Assembly: GCF_900112815.1 (NCBI RefSeq)
Contig: NZ_FOND01000005.1
Span: 186,001-250,000, forward strand
Length of the DNA stretch: 64,000 nt
Direction: 5' to 3'
Origin: Blastococcus tunisiensis
Lineage (GTDB): Bacteria > Actinomycetota > Actinomycetes > Mycobacteriales > Geodermatophilaceae
The translations under genes were made by a program, and so were the position numbers. Under the pieces are notes generated by a model that was not told the DNA's origin, did no database searches, and was given only the letters and a program-made list of their open reading frames with translations. How positions within the stretch are numbered: position 1 is the first letter of the stretch; every line of letters starts with the position of its first letter. Positions 39,590 through 48,939 of this stretch are shown here, in pieces.

Positions 39590-39644
39590 GGACCCCCTCC
39601 TCCCCACCCTCCGCCGGCTCAGGGCGGGATCCCTGGAGGGGGCC
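39590..39644 (+). repeat. Palindromic intergenic element, copy B
   Basis: GGACCCCCTCC (from 39590) pairs with GGAGGGGGCC (39635-39644) apart from the extra A of the 5' arm. It starts four bases after the recG stop and lies before rsmD. Confidence 0.8.
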
Positions 39645-39670
39645 GTGCGTCGCAGGCTCGGGGTGGGGTC

Positions 39671-40225
39671 ATGACGCGGCTGATCAGCGGGACGGCGGGT
39701 GGGCGCCGGCTCAAGGTGCCGAGGGCCGGCGTGCGGCCCACCGGCGACAGGGCCCGCGAGGCGCTGTTCAACGCGCTCTCCCACCTCACCGATCTCCGGG
39801 GCGCCGCCGTCCTCGACCTGTACGCGGGCACCGGCGCGCTGGGGCTCGAGGCGCTGTCCCGGGGGGCGGGCTCCGCCGTGTTCGTGGAGTCCTCGCCCGC
39901 CGTCCTCCCCGTGCTGAAGGAGAACCTCGCCGCCGTGGGGCTGCCCGGCGGCCGCGTGGTCAAGGGCTCGGTGCCCACCGTGGTCGGGGGCGCGCCGCCC
40001 GCGCGCTTCGACGTCGTCCTCGCCGATCCGCCGTACACCACGCCGGTGGACGAGGTGCTCACCGTGCTGGGGGCGCTGGCCGGCGGCGGCTGGCTGGCCC
40101 CGGAGGCGGTGGTCGTCGTCGAGCGCAGCAGCCGCGAGCCCCTCTGGGAGTGGCCGACACCCTTCGTCGGGTTGCGCGACCGCCGCTACGGGGAGGCCCA
40201 GCTCCGGTACGGTCGCTCCCCGTGA
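39671..40225 (+). CDS. rsmD: 16S rRNA (guanine966-N2)-methyltransferase
   Basis: 184 residues, SAM-dependent methylation of G966 in 16S rRNA. VLDLYAGTGALGLEALSRG is the SAM site and LADPPYTTPV the catalytic DPPY. It overlaps coaD by four bases (GTGA), the usual rsmD-coaD pairing. Confidence 0.95.
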   Translation: MTRLISGTAGGRRLKVPRAGVRPTGDRAREALFNALSHLTDLRGAAVLDLYAGTGALGLEALSRGAGSAVFVESSPAVLPVLKENLAAVGLPGGRVVKGSVPTVVGGAPPARFDVVLADPPYTTPVDEVLTVLGALAGGGWLAPEAVVVVERSSREPLWEWPTPFVGLRDRRYGEAQLRYGRSP

Positions 40226-40710
40226 GGCGAGCTGTCTGCCCGGGATCCTTCGACCCGGTGACCAACGGGCACGTCGACGTCATCACCCGGGCCGCGGGGC
40301 TCTACGACGAGCTCGTCGTCGCGGTGCTGGTCAACCCCGGCAAGGCCGGCCTGTTCTCCGTCGAGGAGCGCATGGACCTGCTCCGCGAGGCGGTCACGGA
40401 CCTCCCGAACGTCACCGTGGACAGCTTCCAGGGGCTCCTCGTCGACTACTGCCGCAGCCACGAGATCCCGGTCATCGTCAAGGGCCTGCGCGCCGTGAGC
40501 GACTTCGAGTACGAGCTGCAGATGGCCCAGATGAACCGCGAGCTGGCGGCCGTCGAGACGCTGTTCGTCCCGACCGCGCCGCAGGTCGGGCATCTCTCCT
40601 CGAGCCTGGTCAAGCAGGTCGCGAAGTTCGGCGGCGACGTGTCCCGGCTGGTGCCGAAGGCCGTCGACGACCGGCTCCGCGAGCGCGCCCGGCGCGAGGG
40701 GTCCTCGTGA
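40222..40710 (+). CDS. coaD: Phosphopantetheine adenylyltransferase
   Basis: 162 residues, EC 2.7.7.3, fourth step of coenzyme A synthesis. The nucleotidyltransferase motif CPGSFDPVTNGHVDVI opens the protein, and the second motif GGDVSRLVP and VGHLSSSLVKQVAKFG are present. GTG 40222 overlaps the rsmD stop. Confidence 0.96.
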   Translation: MRRAVCPGSFDPVTNGHVDVITRAAGLYDELVVAVLVNPGKAGLFSVEERMDLLREAVTDLPNVTVDSFQGLLVDYCRSHEIPVIVKGLRAVSDFEYELQMAQMNRELAAVETLFVPTAPQVGHLSSSLVKQVAKFGGDVSRLVPKAVDDRLRERARREGSS

Positions 40711-40783
40711 CCGAGCTCGCGAGGGCACGCGAGAACACGGCACCGTCGGGCACGCGGTCGCCGAGCGCCGGCGAGGTGAGCGC

Positions 40784-41470
40784 GTGACCGAGGTCGTCTA
40801 CCGGCTCTACGAGACCGTCGACGAGCTGACGACCGTCATCGAGAACGCCCGGAGCGTCCCGATGTCGGGTTCCTGCATGGTGCCCCGGGACCACCTGCTC
40901 GACCTGCTCGACGACCTGCGCGAGTCGCTGCCCGAGGACGTGCAGGCGGCCGGCGCGATCGTGGAGCAGCGCACCGAGATCCTGCAGCAGGCCCAGGCCG
41001 AGGCCGAGCGCCTCACCGGGCGCACCCGCGGCGAGAGCGAGCAGCTGCTCGGCGCCGCCCGCCGGCAGCGCGACGAGCTGCTGGGCACCGCCCGCCGCCA
41101 GCGCGACGAGCTGCTCGCGGCTGCCCAGGCCGACGCGGAGGACATGATCGCCGAGGCCGAGGCCGAGGCCGAACGGCTGGTGGCCGAGGGGATGGCCCAC
41201 CGCGAGGCGCTGCTCGCCGACGCCCAGGCGCAGCACGCCGAGATCATCGGAGCGGCGCACGCGGAGCACGAGCGGCTGATCACCGAGACCGAGGTCTACC
41301 GCGGTGCGGTGTCCCGGGCCGACGAGCTCGGCGCCCAGGCGCACGCCGACGCCGCGCGCACCCGTGCCGAGGTCGACCAGTACGTCGACGGACGGCTCGC
41401 GGACTTCGAGACGACCCTGGAGCACATGCTGCACTCGGTGGAGAAGGCGCGGACGACGCTGCGGGAGTAA
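40784..41470 (+). CDS. sepIVA: SepIVA-like DivIVA-family coiled-coil protein
   Basis: 228 residues: a 70-residue N-terminal head (VYRLYETVDELTTVIENARS), then a long coiled coil with repeated RRQRDELL and AQAEAERL heptads, no membrane segment. Composition and place between coaD and the DUF177-rpmF-rnc genes match mycobacterial SepIVA (Rv2927c), a septation factor of the DivIVA group; the name rests mainly on this. GAGGTGAG precedes GTG 40784. It may act with smc/ftsY-linked division functions downstream. Confidence 0.75.
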   Translation: MTEVVYRLYETVDELTTVIENARSVPMSGSCMVPRDHLLDLLDDLRESLPEDVQAAGAIVEQRTEILQQAQAEAERLTGRTRGESEQLLGAARRQRDELLGTARRQRDELLAAAQADAEDMIAEAEAEAERLVAEGMAHREALLADAQAQHAEIIGAAHAEHERLITETEVYRGAVSRADELGAQAHADAARTRAEVDQYVDGRLADFETTLEHMLHSVEKARTTLRE

Positions 41471-41476
41471 GCGAAA

Positions 41477-41533
41477 GGACCACCCTGCCCCCCACGCCTC
41501 GCTCCGCTCGCCGCGGGCCCCTGCAGGGTGGCC
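41477..41533 (+). repeat. Palindromic intergenic element, copy C
   Basis: GGACCACCCTGC (41477-41488) pairs with GCAGGGTGGCC (41523-41533) except for the extra A. It lies six bases after the sepIVA stop. Confidence 0.8.
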
Positions 41534-41555
41534 GCTCCAGTTTCTCACCGTCGGG

Positions 41556-41561
41556 TAGTCT
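41556..41561 (+). promoter_or_regulatory. -10 box ahead of the DUF177-rpmF-rnc unit
   Basis: TAGTCT matches TAnnnT; a start near 41568 would leave an untranslated region of about 78 bases before ATG 41646. No clear -35. Confidence 0.4.
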
Positions 41562-41645
41562 CGTCTCCTGGTCCGACCGTCGGTGGTGCCCCTGCACGGG
41601 GTCGTCCCGGCCGGCCATCCCCCACTGCCTACCGCGAGTACTGAC

Positions 41646-42296
41646 ATGTCTGCCGCTTCTCCGCTCCACTCAGGCGCCCCGACCTCCGGCCCCCGGCCGC
41701 AGGACGCGCGGCGCCCCGCAGCCAACCCGTGGCGCGTGGACCTCCGGGAACTCGGCCGTCGCGCGGGCTCGATGCAGGAGCTCGACCGCTCCGCCCCGAC
41801 GCCCGAGGACTGGCGCGTGGAGCTGATCGGCGTCCCGGCCGGTGCCGAGGTGCGGCTGCGGCTTCGGCTGGAGTCGGTCATGGAGGGCGTGCTCGTCACC
41901 GGCGAGATCGACGCCCCGGTCACCGGCTCGTGCGCCCGGTGCCTGGAGCCCATCGAGGACACGCTGTCCCTGGACGTCCAGGAGCTCTACGCCTACGAGG
42001 GCAGCACCACCGAGGCGACCAGCGAGGAGGACGAGGTCCGCCGCATCGAGGGCGACTACCTCGACCTCGAGCCGCTGGCGCGGGACACCGTCGTCCTGGC
42101 GCTGCCGCTGGCCCCGGTCTGCACCGAGGACTGCGCGGGGCTGTGCGCCGGCTGCGGGCAGCGCCTCGACGACCTGCCCGCCGACCACGCGCACGAGATC
42201 GTCGACGCCCGCTGGGCCGGTCTCGCCGCCAAGTTCGGCACCCCTTCTTCCTCGCCGGGCGCCCCCGGCGAGAGCCCCACCACTGAGGAGAACTGA
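41646..42296 (+). CDS. DUF177 (YceD) protein
   Basis: 216 residues. The core (about 35-190) has the conserved [14 protein letters not shown] and the second cysteine cluster [15 protein letters not shown], probably a metal site. DUF177 proteins are regularly fused to the rpmF transcription unit and have been linked to 23S rRNA maturation in other bacteria and plants. The low-complexity N terminus and C-terminal [16 protein letters not shown] are poorly conserved. It ends two bases before rpmF. Confidence 0.88.
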   Translation: MSAASPLHSGAPTSGPRPQDARRPAANPWRVDLRELGRRAGSMQELDRSAPTPEDWRVELIGVPAGAEVRLRLRLESVMEGVLVTGEIDAPVTGSCARCLEPIEDTLSLDVQELYAYEGSTTEATSEEDEVRRIEGDYLDLEPLARDTVVLALPLAPVCTEDCAGLCAGCGQRLDDLPADHAHEIVDARWAGLAAKFGTPSSSPGAPGESPTTEEN

Positions 42297-42298
42297 CC

Positions 42299-42478
42299 GT
42301 GGCTGTCCCGAAGCGGAAGATGTCCCGCGCCAACACCCGTTCGCGCCGCTCGATGTGGAAGGCGACGGCGCCGACCCTCTCGCCGTGCCCGAACCGCGCC
42401 TGCGGTGAGCTCAAGCCGCCGCACCAGGCGTGCCCGACCTGCGGCCAGTACGACGGCCGCCAGGTTCTCTCGGTCTGA
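42299..42478 (+). CDS. rpmF: 50S ribosomal protein bL32
   Basis: 59 residues: [20 protein letters not shown] onward, with four cysteines (CPNRAC and CPTC) forming a zinc ribbon, so the zinc-dependent form. GAGGAG precedes GTG 42299. It lies two bases after the DUF177 gene and is followed by rnc, the common rpmF-rnc order. Confidence 0.96.
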   Translation: MAVPKRKMSRANTRSRRSMWKATAPTLSPCPNRACGELKPPHQACPTCGQYDGRQVLSV

Positions 42479-42492
42479 TCGCCGGATCCACG

Positions 42493-43260
42493 GTGGGCAC
42501 GGTCGCCGGCGCGCGCTCCACGGAGCACGTCGTCGACGGCCGTCCGCCGGGTGGTCCCGAGCACGCCGAGCGGTCCGCCGCCTGGCTCCGCGACGCCCTC
42601 GGTGTCGAGCTGCCCGACGGTCTGCTCGGGCTGGCGCTGACCCACCGGTCCTTCGCCTACGAGAACGGCGCCCTGCCGACCAACGAGCGGCTGGAGTTCC
42701 TCGGCGACTCGGTGCTCGGCCTGGTGGTCACCGACGAGCTCTACCGCAGCCAGCCGGACCTTCCCGAGGGGCAGCTGGCCAAGCTGCGTGCCTCGGTGGT
42801 CAACATGACCTCCCTTGCCGGCGTCGCCCGCCGGCTGGGGGACGGCGGCGTCGGCCCGCACCTGCTGCTCGGGCGCGGCGAGGAGACCACCGGCGGCCGG
42901 GAGAAGGACTCGATCCTCGCCGACGCCGTCGAGGCTCTCATCGGTGCCGTCCACCTCGGTTGCGGACTGGACGTCGCGGCAGGGATCGTCCACCGGCTGT
43001 TCGACCCCATGCTCGTCGAGGCCGCGACGCGCGGCGCCGGGCTGGACTGGAAGACCAGCCTGCAGGAGCTGGGTGCCGCCAAGGGGCTGGGTGCGCCCAG
43101 CTACCGGGTGGAGGACGAGGGCCCCGACCACGCCAAGACCTTCGCCGCCTCGGTGCTGCTCGCCGGTACCGTCTACGGGCAGGGCAGCGGCCGCACGAAG
43201 AAGGCCGCCGAGCAGGAGGCCGCCGCGGCGGCCTGGCGGGCGCTCACCACGGAGGACTGA
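42493..43260 (+). CDS. rnc: Ribonuclease III
   Basis: 255 residues, double-strand-specific endoribonuclease for rRNA processing. Signature [16 protein letters not shown], second catalytic region [18 protein letters not shown], and a C-terminal double-strand RNA-binding domain (about 180-250, ending [12 protein letters not shown]). GTG 42493 is the first start after the rpmF stop; no strong Shine-Dalgarno, so translation may depend on rpmF. Confidence 0.95.
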   Translation: MGTVAGARSTEHVVDGRPPGGPEHAERSAAWLRDALGVELPDGLLGLALTHRSFAYENGALPTNERLEFLGDSVLGLVVTDELYRSQPDLPEGQLAKLRASVVNMTSLAGVARRLGDGGVGPHLLLGRGEETTGGREKDSILADAVEALIGAVHLGCGLDVAAGIVHRLFDPMLVEAATRGAGLDWKTSLQELGAAKGLGAPSYRVEDEGPDHAKTFAASVLLAGTVYGQGSGRTKKAAEQEAAAAAWRALTTED

Positions 43261-43264
43261 CGGC

Positions 43265-44143
43265 GTGCCGGAGCTTCCCGAGGTCGAGGTGGTCCGGCGG
43301 GGCCTGGAGCAGTGGGTCGCCGGCCGCACCGTCGCCTCCGTCGAGGTGCACCACCCCCGGGCCGTCCGACGGCACCTGGAGGGCAGCGAGCACTTCGTCG
43401 CGGCGCTGACCGGACGCACGCTCACCGCCGCCCACCGCCGCGGCAAGTACCTGTGGCTGCCCGTCGCCGAGCCCGACGGCGCGGAGGCCGGGCGGGCGCT
43501 GGTGGCGCACCTGGGGATGAGCGGTCAGCTGCTGGTGGAGAAGCGCACCCAGCCCGACGAGACCCATCTGCGGGCCCGGTTCACCTTCACCGACGGCGGG
43601 CGCGAGCTGCGCTTCGTGGACCAGCGCACGTTCGGCGGGCTGGCCGTGGAGGAGAGCGGGGCGGACGGCGGCATCCCGCCGCGCCTGGCGCACATCGCGA
43701 TCGATCCGCTCGACGACGCGTTCGACGTCGACGCCTTCACCGCCGCCCTCCGCCGCCGGCGCACCGAGGTCAAGCGGGCACTGCTGGACCAGACGCTGAT
43801 CGGCGGCGTCGGCAACATCTACGCCGACGAGGCGCTGTGGCGGGCCCGGCTGCACGGTGCGCGGCCCACGGACAAGCTCACCCGTGGCCAGGTCGCCGAT
43901 CTGCTCGACGGCGTCCGGGACGTGCTGGGGGAGGCGCTGGCCCAGGGCGGCACCTCGTTCGACTCGCTGTACGTCGACGTCAACGGGCAGAGCGGCTACT
44001 TCTCCCGGTTCCTCGCCGTCTACGGCCAGTCCGACCGGCCCTGCCCCCGGTGCGGGACGCCGATCCGCCGGGAGTCGTTCATGAACCGCTCCAGCTACAG
44101 CTGCCCGCAGTGCCAGCCGCGCCCGAGAGCCCGCCGCGCATGA
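43265..44143 (+). CDS. mutM: Formamidopyrimidine-DNA glycosylase
   Basis: 292 residues, EC 3.2.2.23: removes 8-oxoguanine and cuts the abasic site. The catalytic N terminus [14 protein letters not shown] is created by GTG 43265, the H2TH region contains [14 protein letters not shown], and a C-terminal zinc finger has CPRCG and CPQCQ. It starts four bases after rnc. Confidence 0.96.
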   Translation: MPELPEVEVVRRGLEQWVAGRTVASVEVHHPRAVRRHLEGSEHFVAALTGRTLTAAHRRGKYLWLPVAEPDGAEAGRALVAHLGMSGQLLVEKRTQPDETHLRARFTFTDGGRELRFVDQRTFGGLAVEESGADGGIPPRLAHIAIDPLDDAFDVDAFTAALRRRRTEVKRALLDQTLIGGVGNIYADEALWRARLHGARPTDKLTRGQVADLLDGVRDVLGEALAQGGTSFDSLYVDVNGQSGYFSRFLAVYGQSDRPCPRCGTPIRRESFMNRSSYSCPQCQPRPRARRA

Positions 44144-44409
44144 CCCGGCGGGCGGTGGCCCTCGTGTCCGGCCACGTGCAGGGGGTGGGCTACCGCTGGT
44201 TCGTCCGCGGGCTGGCGGAGTCCGCCGGCCTGGCGGGCGTCGCGCGCAACCTCCCGGACGGTCGTGTCGAGGTCGCGCTGGAGGGCCAGGACGGCGCCGT
44301 GACCGACGCCCTGGCCGTGCTCGACGGGCCCCGCGCGCCCGGGACGGTGACCGCGGTGGAGGTCCGGGACGAACCGCCGCGCGGTGCATCGGCGTTCACC
44401 ACGGAGTGA
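44140..44409 (+). CDS. acyP: Acylphosphatase
   Basis: 89 residues, EC 3.6.1.7. The phosphate loop [13 protein letters not shown] with catalytic Arg and the Asn in [11 protein letters not shown] are intact. ATG 44140 overlaps mutM by four bases. The same order (mutM-acyP-smc) occurs in mycobacteria. Confidence 0.94.
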   Translation: MTRRAVALVSGHVQGVGYRWFVRGLAESAGLAGVARNLPDGRVEVALEGQDGAVTDALAVLDGPRAPGTVTAVEVRDEPPRGASAFTTE

Positions 44410-44453
44410 CGAACGCGACATCCCCCCGACACGGGGAACGGGTGGGCCTCGCG

Positions 44454-44482
44454 TTGACCTGCGTGTCCGGGCCTGTCACCCT
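44454..44482 (+). promoter_or_regulatory. Candidate promoter of the small coiled-coil gene
   Basis: TTGACC (44454-44459) and CACCCT (44477-44482) are 17 bases apart. The -10 departs from TAnnnT at one base. Confidence 0.4.
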
Positions 44483-44558
44483 GGGCATACCACAGCTCGC
44501 GCCGACCGACGTCCGGGGCGCCGGGCTCACCCTCTCGCTCGGAAAGGCCGTTGCAGTC

Positions 44559-44750
44559 ATGGCCAAGGCCCTGTTCGGTCACGTCGTAGCACCCGCGGAG
44601 CTCCGCATGGTCGAGGAGAACGCCGTCCTGCGCGCCAAGGTGCGCCGGCTGGAGCGGGAACTCGAGGAGCTCCGCACGCAGCGTGACGCCGCCATCGCCC
44701 ACGAACTGCTGTCCATGGCCGGCGAGAACGCCGAGCCCGCGCTCGCCTGA
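44559..44750 (+). CDS. Small coiled-coil protein, function unknown
   Basis: 63 residues: MAKALFGHVVAPAELRMVEE then a leucine-heptad helix (LRAKVRRLERELEELRTQRD). Short proteins of this kind occur next to smc in other actinobacteria. GGAAAGG at 44541-44547 supports ATG 44559; the frame is open to 44406 but that part overlaps the candidate promoter and acyP end. Function unknown; dimerisation through the coiled coil is likely. Confidence 0.75.
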   Translation: MAKALFGHVVAPAELRMVEENAVLRAKVRRLERELEELRTQRDAAIAHELLSMAGENAEPALA

Positions 44751-44753
44751 CTC

Positions 44754-44807
44754 GGCCCCGTCCCGAGGCTCGCGCCGAGCGTGCGAGGCGTGAGGAGGAC
44801 GGGGTCC
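44754..44807 (-). repeat. Palindromic intergenic element, copy D (inverted)
   Basis: GGCCCCGTCC (from 44754) pairs with GGACGGGG-T-CC (44797-44807); on the minus strand it reads like the other copies, with the extra A in its 5' arm. It starts three bases after the small coiled-coil gene stop. Confidence 0.78.
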
Positions 44808-44863
44808 TTCTCCACACGAGCACCAATACCCGCGACATCTCGGGTTTCCGCCGGTATCCCGGC

Positions 44864-44869
44864 TAGGGT
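44864..44869 (+). promoter_or_regulatory. -10 box of smc
   Basis: TAGGGT lies nine bases before GTG 44879 with no Shine-Dalgarno sequence, suggesting a leaderless or nearly leaderless smc transcript. Confidence 0.45.
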
Positions 44870-44878
44870 CACCGTTCT

Positions 44879-47800
44879 GTGCACCTCTCCAGCCTGACGC
44901 TCAAGGGCTTCAAGTCCTTCGCGTCCGCCACCACGCTGCGGCTGGAGCCCGGCATCACCGCCGTCGTCGGTCCCAACGGGTCCGGCAAGTCCAACGTCGT
45001 GGACGCCATCGCCTGGGTCCTCGGCGAGCAGGGGGCGAAGAGCCTGCGCGGCGGCAAGATGGAGGACGTCATCTTCGCCGGCACCGCCGGCCGTCCCGCC
45101 CTGGGTCGTGCCGAGGTGACCCTGACGATCGACAACTCCGACGGCGCCCTGCCGATCGAGTACACCGAGGTGTCGATCACCCGCCGCATGTACCGCTCCG
45201 GCGAGAGCGAGTACGAGATCAACGGCGACAAGGTGCGGCTGCTCGACGTCCAGGAGCTGCTCAGCGACTCGGGGATCGGCCGCGAGATGCACGTCATCGT
45301 CGGCCAGGGCCAGCTCGACGCCGTCCTCTCCGGCCGGCCGGAGGACCGCCGTGCCTTCATCGAGGAGGCCGCCGGCGTCCTCAAGCACCGCAAGCGCAAG
45401 GAGAAGGCGCTCCGCAAGCTCGAGGGGATGACGCACAACCTCGACCGGCTCGGTGACCTCACCGTCGAGCTCCGGCGTCAGCTCAAGCCGCTGGGCCGGC
45501 AGGCCGAGGTGGCCCGCCGGGCCGCCGGCGTGCAGGCCGACCTCCGGGACGCCCGGCTGCGGCTGCTCGCCGACGACCTCGTCCAGCTCCGCGACTCCCT
45601 CGACAAGGACGTCGCCGACGAGACGGCCGCGCGCGAGCGCCGGGCGGTCGTCGAGCGGGAGCTGTCCGCGGTGTCCCGCCGGGAGGCCGAGCTGGAGGCC
45701 GGGCTGGCGGCCAGCGCCCCGCGGCTGCAGGCCGCCTCGGACACCTGGTACCGGCTCTCCGCGCTCGGTGAGCGGTTCCGCGGCGTGGCGTCGCTCGCGG
45801 CGGAGCGGCACCGGCACCTCTCGGCCGCGGGGCCGGCGGCCGCTCCGGGTCGCGATCCGGACCAGCTCGACGCCGAGGCCGACCGGGTGGCCACGACCGA
45901 GACCGAGCTCGCGTCCGGCCTGGAGACCGAACGCGGCAGGCTGGCCGCCGTCGTCGCCCGGCGGGGGGAGCTGGAGACCGCGCTTGCCGCGGAGGAGCGC
46001 GCCTGGGTCGCCGCGGCGCGCGCGCTGGCCGACCGCCGCGAGGGTCTCGCGCGGCTCTCCGGCCAGGTCGCCGCGGCCCGCTCACGGGTGGCGGCCGGCC
46101 AGGCCGAGATCGAACGGCTGACCCTGGCCGCCGGCGAGGCCGCCGATCGCGCGGAGGTCGCCGCCGAGCGGCTGGCCGAGCGGCGCGACACCGTGGCCGG
46201 GCAGGAGGACGGTGACGTCGCCCTGGTCACCGCCCACGAGCAGGCCGTGGCCGCGCACGCGGCCGCCGCCCGCCTGGTCACCGAGCTGGCCGAGGCCGAG
46301 CGTGCGGCCGAGCGCGACCGCGCCTCCTGGCAGGCGCGCCGGGACGCCCTCGCCCAGGGCCTGACCCCGGTGGACGGCGCGGCCGCCGTGCTGGCGTCCG
46401 GCCTGGCCGGGGTGCTCGGGCCGGTGACCGACCGGCTGAGCGTGCGGTCCGGCGACGAGGTGGCGGTGGCCGCGGCCCTGGGCGGGATGGCCGACGCCGT
46501 CGTCGTCTCGGGCATCGCGGAGGCTGCCGCGGCGCTCGCGCACCTCAAGGACACCGGCGGCGGCCGGGCCGGCCTGCTGGTCACCGGCGGCCTGCCGCCG
46601 GTCTCCAGGGACGGCTGGCCGACGCTGCCCGACGGGGCGCGGTGGGCGCTGGACGTCGTCGACGCCCCGGAGGAGCTGCGCCCCGCGCTGGCCCGGACCC
46701 TGGAACGGGTCGCCGTGGTGGCCGACCTCGGTGCGGCCGTCGCCCTGGTCGGGGCGCACCCCCGGGTCCGCGCCGTGACCGCGACCGGTGACCTCGTGGG
46801 GGCCGACTGGACGGTCGGCGGGCAGACCGATGCGCCCTCCAACCTCGTGGTCCGCGCGCGGGTGGACGAGGCCGACGGCGAGCTGGCCGGAGCCACCGCG
46901 CGGGCCGCCGAGCTGGCCGACCGGCTGGCCGCGGCCCGCGAGGACGCGCAGGCCCGGTCCGCCGACGTGGACGCGGCGCTGGTGACCCGCCAGGCGTCGG
47001 ACCGCTCGCGCTCGGCGGTGGCCGCCGAGCTGGCCGAGCTCGGCGCCGCCGCACGGTCGGCGGAGGCGGAGGCGGAGCGCTCGCTGGCCGCCCGGGTCCG
47101 CGCCGAGCACGCGCTGGAGCAGGTGCTGTCCGACCTGGCCGCGCTGGAGCAGCGGCTGGCCGGGGCCGAGGCCGCGCCGGTGGAGGAGGAGCCCTCGACC
47201 GAGGCCCGCGACCGGCTCCGGGCCGAGGTGGCCGCGGCCCGGCAGGCCGAGACGGAGGCGCGGCTGGCCGTCCGTACCGCGGAGGAGCGGGCGCGGGCGC
47301 TGCACGGCCGCGCGGAGTCGCTGCGCCGGCAGGCCCGGCAGGAGCGGGCCGCCCGGGAGCGGGCGGCCGTGGCGCGGGCCGCCCGCGAGCGCGGTGCCGC
47401 CGTCGCGGCCACGGTCCGGGCCGACGCGGACACCGCGCTGGGCGCGCTGGCCGGCTCGCTGGCCCGGGCGGCGGCCGAGCGCGACGAGCTGGCCGCCTCC
47501 CGCGCCACCGCCGAGGCCGAGCTGCTGGAGGTCCGCGCGCGGGTGCGGTCGGCCACCGCGGAGCTGGACCGCCTGACCGACGAGGTGCACCGGGACGAGG
47601 TGGCCCGCGCCGAGCAGCGGCTGCGCATCGAGACCCTGGAGGGGCGGGCGGCCGAGGAGTACGGCGTGGACCTGCCGACGCTGCTGGGGGAGTACGGGCC
47701 GACCGCGCCGGTGCCGCCCACGCCCCAGCAGGCTGCCGCCGCGGAGGCGGCGGGGGAGCCCGAGCCCGACCCGGTGCCCTACGAGCGGTCGGTCCAGGAG

Positions 47801-48445
47801 CGCCGGGCCGCGCAGGCCGAGCGCGACCTCGCCACCCTCGGCAAGGTGAACCCGCTCGCGCTGGAGGAGTTCGCGGCGCTCGAGGAGCGGCACGCCTTCC
47901 TGGCCACCCAGCTCGAGGACCTCAAGAACACCCGCCGCGACCTGCTCACCGTCGTCCGGGAGGTCGACGAGCGGATCCACGACGTCTTCGCGGCCGCCTT
48001 CGCCGACGTGGCCCGGGAGTTCGAGGGCGTCTTCGCCACGCTGTTCCCCGGCGGACAGGGCCGGCTGGTGCTCACCGAGCCCGACAGCATGCTCACCACC
48101 GGGATCGAGGTGGAGGCCCGGCCACCCGGCAAGAAGGTCAAGCGGCTGTCGCTGCTGTCCGGTGGCGAGCGGTCGCTCACGGCGGTGGCCCTGCTGGTCG
48201 CGATCTTCCGTGCCCGCCCGTCGCCGTTCTACGTCCTCGACGAGGTCGAGGCGGCCCTCGACGACGTCAACCTCGGCCGGCTGCTCACCCTCATCGAGCA
48301 GCTCCGGTCGACCTCGCAGCTGATCGTCATCACCCACCAGAAGCGGACGATGGAGATCGCCGACGCGCTCTACGGCGTGAGCATGCGAGGGGACGGCATC
48401 ACCGGCGTCATCAGCCAGCGGCTGCGCGAGCTCGAGGCATCCTGA
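44879..48445 (+). CDS. smc: Chromosome segregation protein SMC
   Basis: 1188 residues. Walker A GPNGSGKSN at about 32-40, ABC signature LLSGGERSLTAVALL near 1093 and Walker B FYVLDEVEAALDDVN near 1119; two long coiled coils flank a hinge (about 490-660) containing GPVTDRLSVRSGDEVAVAAA and VTATGDLVGADWTVGG. The coiled-coil arms are unusually rich in Ala, Arg and Glu, as expected at this GC content. It acts with ScpAB, which are not in the window. Confidence 0.97.
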   Translation: MHLSSLTLKGFKSFASATTLRLEPGITAVVGPNGSGKSNVVDAIAWVLGEQGAKSLRGGKMEDVIFAGTAGRPALGRAEVTLTIDNSDGALPIEYTEVSITRRMYRSGESEYEINGDKVRLLDVQELLSDSGIGREMHVIVGQGQLDAVLSGRPEDRRAFIEEAAGVLKHRKRKEKALRKLEGMTHNLDRLGDLTVELRRQLKPLGRQAEVARRAAGVQADLRDARLRLLADDLVQLRDSLDKDVADETAARERRAVVERELSAVSRREAELEAGLAASAPRLQAASDTWYRLSALGERFRGVASLAAERHRHLSAAGPAAAPGRDPDQLDAEADRVATTETELASGLETERGRLAAVVARRGELETALAAEERAWVAAARALADRREGLARLSGQVAAARSRVAAGQAEIERLTLAAGEAADRAEVAAERLAERRDTVAGQEDGDVALVTAHEQAVAAHAAAARLVTELAEAERAAERDRASWQARRDALAQGLTPVDGAAAVLASGLAGVLGPVTDRLSVRSGDEVAVAAALGGMADAVVVSGIAEAAAALAHLKDTGGGRAGLLVTGGLPPVSRDGWPTLPDGARWALDVVDAPEELRPALARTLERVAVVADLGAAVALVGAHPRVRAVTATGDLVGADWTVGGQTDAPSNLVVRARVDEADGELAGATARAAELADRLAAAREDAQARSADVDAALVTRQASDRSRSAVAAELAELGAAARSAEAEAERSLAARVRAEHALEQVLSDLAALEQRLAGAEAAPVEEEPSTEARDRLRAEVAAARQAETEARLAVRTAEERARALHGRAESLRRQARQERAARERAAVARAARERGAAVAATVRADADTALGALAGSLARAAAERDELAASRATAEAELLEVRARVRSATAELDRLTDEVHRDEVARAEQRLRIETLEGRAAEEYGVDLPTLLGEYGPTAPVPPTPQQAAAAEAAGEPEPDPVPYERSVQERRAAQAERDLATLGKVNPLALEEFAALEERHAFLATQLEDLKNTRRDLLTVVREVDERIHDVFAAAFADVAREFEGVFATLFPGGQGRLVLTEPDSMLTTGIEVEARPPGKKVKRLSLLSGGERSLTAVALLVAIFRARPSPFYVLDEVEAALDDVNLGRLLTLIEQLRSTSQLIVITHQKRTMEIADALYGVSMRGDGITGVISQRLRELEAS

Positions 48446-48483
48446 GTCCGGCTCTCACGAGCCGGGGTGCCGGGCACGACGTC

Positions 48484-48939
48484 GTGGCCCACCATGGTGC
48501 CGTGCGTGCCGACAGCCCCTCCGTCCGTCGCCCGCTGACGACGACCGAGCGGGCGCTGCTCGACGCGCTGCTCGACCACGACTTCGACGGTGCGGCGGAG
48601 CTGCGGGCCCAGGTGCGCCGGGCCACGGCGTCGACCGGCTGCGAGTGCGGGTGCGTCACCATCGACCTGCACGTGCCCGACGACGTCCCCGTGTCCTCCG
48701 CCTCCGGCGCCGCTCCGGTCGAGGGCACCGTGGTCGACGCGGGCGGTGCGCCGATCGGCGGGGTCTGGCTGTTCGTCGAGCACGGCCGGCTCGCGGGCCT
48801 GGAGGTCCACTCCCTCGACGAGGCCCCGTCCGCCGTCCCACCGCCCGAGCGGGTCAGCTGGGACACCGACCCCGGCGACCGGACGTCGTGGTGGCGCCGC
48901 CGCCTCAGACGCCCGACGGTACCCGCAGGTCGACCATGA
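48484..48939 (+). CDS. Hypothetical protein
   Basis: Up to 151 residues; I do not recognise the family. Residues 20-50 form a helix (TERALLDALLDHDFDGAAELRAQ), followed by GCECGCVTIDLHVP with a CxCxC cluster and a beta-rich part, GGVWLFVEHGRLAGLEVHSL. GTG 48484 or the in-frame GTG 48502 could be the start. Its last 35 bases overlap the convergent EEP gene. Confidence 0.65.
   Translation: MAHHGAVRADSPSVRRPLTTTERALLDALLDHDFDGAAELRAQVRRATASTGCECGCVTIDLHVPDDVPVSSASGAAPVEGTVVDAGGAPIGGVWLFVEHGRLAGLEVHSLDEAPSAVPPPERVSWDTDPGDRTSWWRRRLRRPTVPAGRP

Noticed and set aside
44406-44558. Upstream extension of the small coiled-coil gene to 44406
   Set aside because: The added residues lack coiled-coil character, cross a likely promoter and are not supported by a Shine-Dalgarno sequence, unlike ATG 44559.
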